A stretch of 7,375 nucleotides of DNA from Spirochaetaceae bacterium (GTDB lineage Bacteria > Spirochaetota > Spirochaetia > Treponematales > Breznakiellaceae), in contig JAIRMO010000033.1 in the NCBI GenBank assembly GCA_031258625.1, positions 1 through 7,375 on the forward strand, read 5' to 3'. Numbering within the stretch: the stretch's first letter is position 1; each line of letters begins with the position of its first letter. Position numbers and translations under genes: made by a program. Below are positions 6,715 through 7,375 of the stretch, in pieces. The notes beneath the pieces are model-generated. The model saw only the letters and a program-made list of their open reading frames with translations, did not search any database and was not told the origin of the DNA.

Positions 6715-7375
6715 TTAGTTTTCTTCTCATGGCCTTTTCCATGCGTACAAGACTTTCAATCTCACGGCAGGCATTTTCGTTTAGAATATTCTTGTCTTTA
6801 CTCCGGGTATGGATACTCATGGGAACATCGGTAATATTCAGATGATATTTGGCGTTCATAGGATACGCGCGGGCCTCGGTGACAGCCGTAACGGTAAGAA
6901 AATCGCTCACTTCCCGGGCAAGTTCCGGTTCTATCCTAAAATGTGTATAGAGCCATTTATAAATATCAATATGAAAATTAGCCATAACACCGTTGAATCC
7001 GTCGTATCCGGCGATAAGGGAGTCAAGCAAGGTCGAGGTGTTCGCGTTAAAAAGAGAAATCTCTGTACCCGTAACGGCAGCGACCCGCTCTTTTTCGACA
7101 GCGAGGGAACAGCTTACATCTTTGAGAAAAACAAGGCGTTTTTTCTCCGCACAGTCTTTTATAAAATTTGTAGTGAGGAGTCTGAGATAAGGGTATGGAC
7201 ATTCATACAGACCAAAAACTACGCCAGGGAGCTGCCGCAGAATATCATCAAAATTAGTAACTATTCAGCCTAAATTTTCATTTTCAAGCATAAAGGCGGG
7301 GTTTTCCCCCTTGAAAAGCAATTTTAGTGCGTGAGATGATGAAATTCCATGTTTCTTGCACGTGGATAAATATCC
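6701..7375 (-). pseudogene. DapA/NanA-family class I aldolase, split by an in-frame TGA, N-terminus beyond window
   Basis: The minus-strand frame from the right edge down to TAA 6701-6703 gives about 223 residues plus one stop, TGA at 7265-7267. Before the stop it reads GYLSTCKKHGISSSHALKLL and NPAFMLENENLG. After it come FDDILRQLPGVVFGLYECPY, RLVFLKDVSCSLAVEKERV and LIAGYDGFNGVMANFHID. These match the dihydrodipicolinate synthase / N-acetylneuraminate lyase superfamily of Schiff-base TIM barrels. The expected Tyr (in LYECP, 7205-7207) and Lys (in FLKD, 7121-7123) are 28 residues apart, the spacing in E. coli DapA (Y133 and K161). Both lie after the stop, so a terminated product would be inactive. 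Family members are near 300 residues, so about 75-80 are missing to the right and the C-terminus is nearly whole. The last codons come from the IS end. A downstream TTG (7028-7030) could start a fragment, but it would lack both catalytic residues. Substrate unknown. Confidence 0.75.
6715..6717. repeat. Target site duplication, right copy (TTA)
   Basis: TTA directly follows the right inverted repeat and pairs with the copy at 6184-6186. Together they fix the outer borders of the IS element. Confidence 0.6.

Noticed and set aside
7265..7267. TGA read as selenocysteine or tryptophan
   Set aside because: TGA is the normal stop of pheS here and TGG is used for tryptophan. The position is not a catalytic cysteine site in the family and no SECIS-like hairpin was evident.
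6809..7273. Plus-strand open frame of 154 codons in the right part
   Set aside because: The minus strand over the same stretch shows DapA/NanA-family residues with correct Tyr-Lys spacing. The plus frame has no family features.
6187..7375. A defence or other multi-gene accessory system around the IS
   Set aside because: Only a deleted transposase and one metabolic pseudogene are present. No toxin, nuclease, reverse transcriptase or repeat array was seen.

Overview
This window looks like chromosomal DNA of a spirochaete, most likely a Treponema-like gut lineage. That is an inference. It rests on an archaeal/eukaryotic-type PheRS alpha subunit, a form that is rare in bacteria but usual in spirochaetes, and on a single-chain FGAM synthase of the form seen in Firmicutes and some other anaerobes. 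The two central genes are very GC-rich, with many GGG and CCC codons. The sequence right of about 6118 is visibly richer in A and T.

Layout from left to right. Positions 1-414 hold the C-terminal part of a GH105/GH88-type unsaturated rhamnogalacturonyl hydrolase; its start lies outside the window. Positions 415-577 are an intergenic gap with a GC-rich inverted repeat and a plausible sigma70 promoter. Positions 578-2173 are pheS. Its stop codon overlaps the purL start by 4 bases, and purL runs from 2170 to 6117. The two form a translationally coupled unit that joins tRNA charging to purine synthesis, and pheT is not next to pheS. After purL come two small hairpins, the second a plausible factor-independent terminator.

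Positions 6187-6714 are a 528-bp IS5-family element on the minus strand. It has 18-bp imperfect terminal inverted repeats (16/18 identical) and a TTA target duplication. Its transposase has lost the middle and most of the catalytic core through an in-frame deletion, so the element is a non-autonomous relic. It sits exactly at the 3' end of a minus-strand gene of the DapA/NanA aldolase family (6701-7375, running off the right edge). That gene is split by an in-frame TGA placed before both catalytic residues, so it is called a pseudogene.

I found no RNA genes, CRISPR arrays or phage genes, and no new multi-gene system. The observations most worth a second look are the internally deleted IS with a hairpin that could hide its ribosome binding site, the decayed aldolase gene beside it, the pheS-purL coupling, and an altered substrate-pocket motif in PheS.
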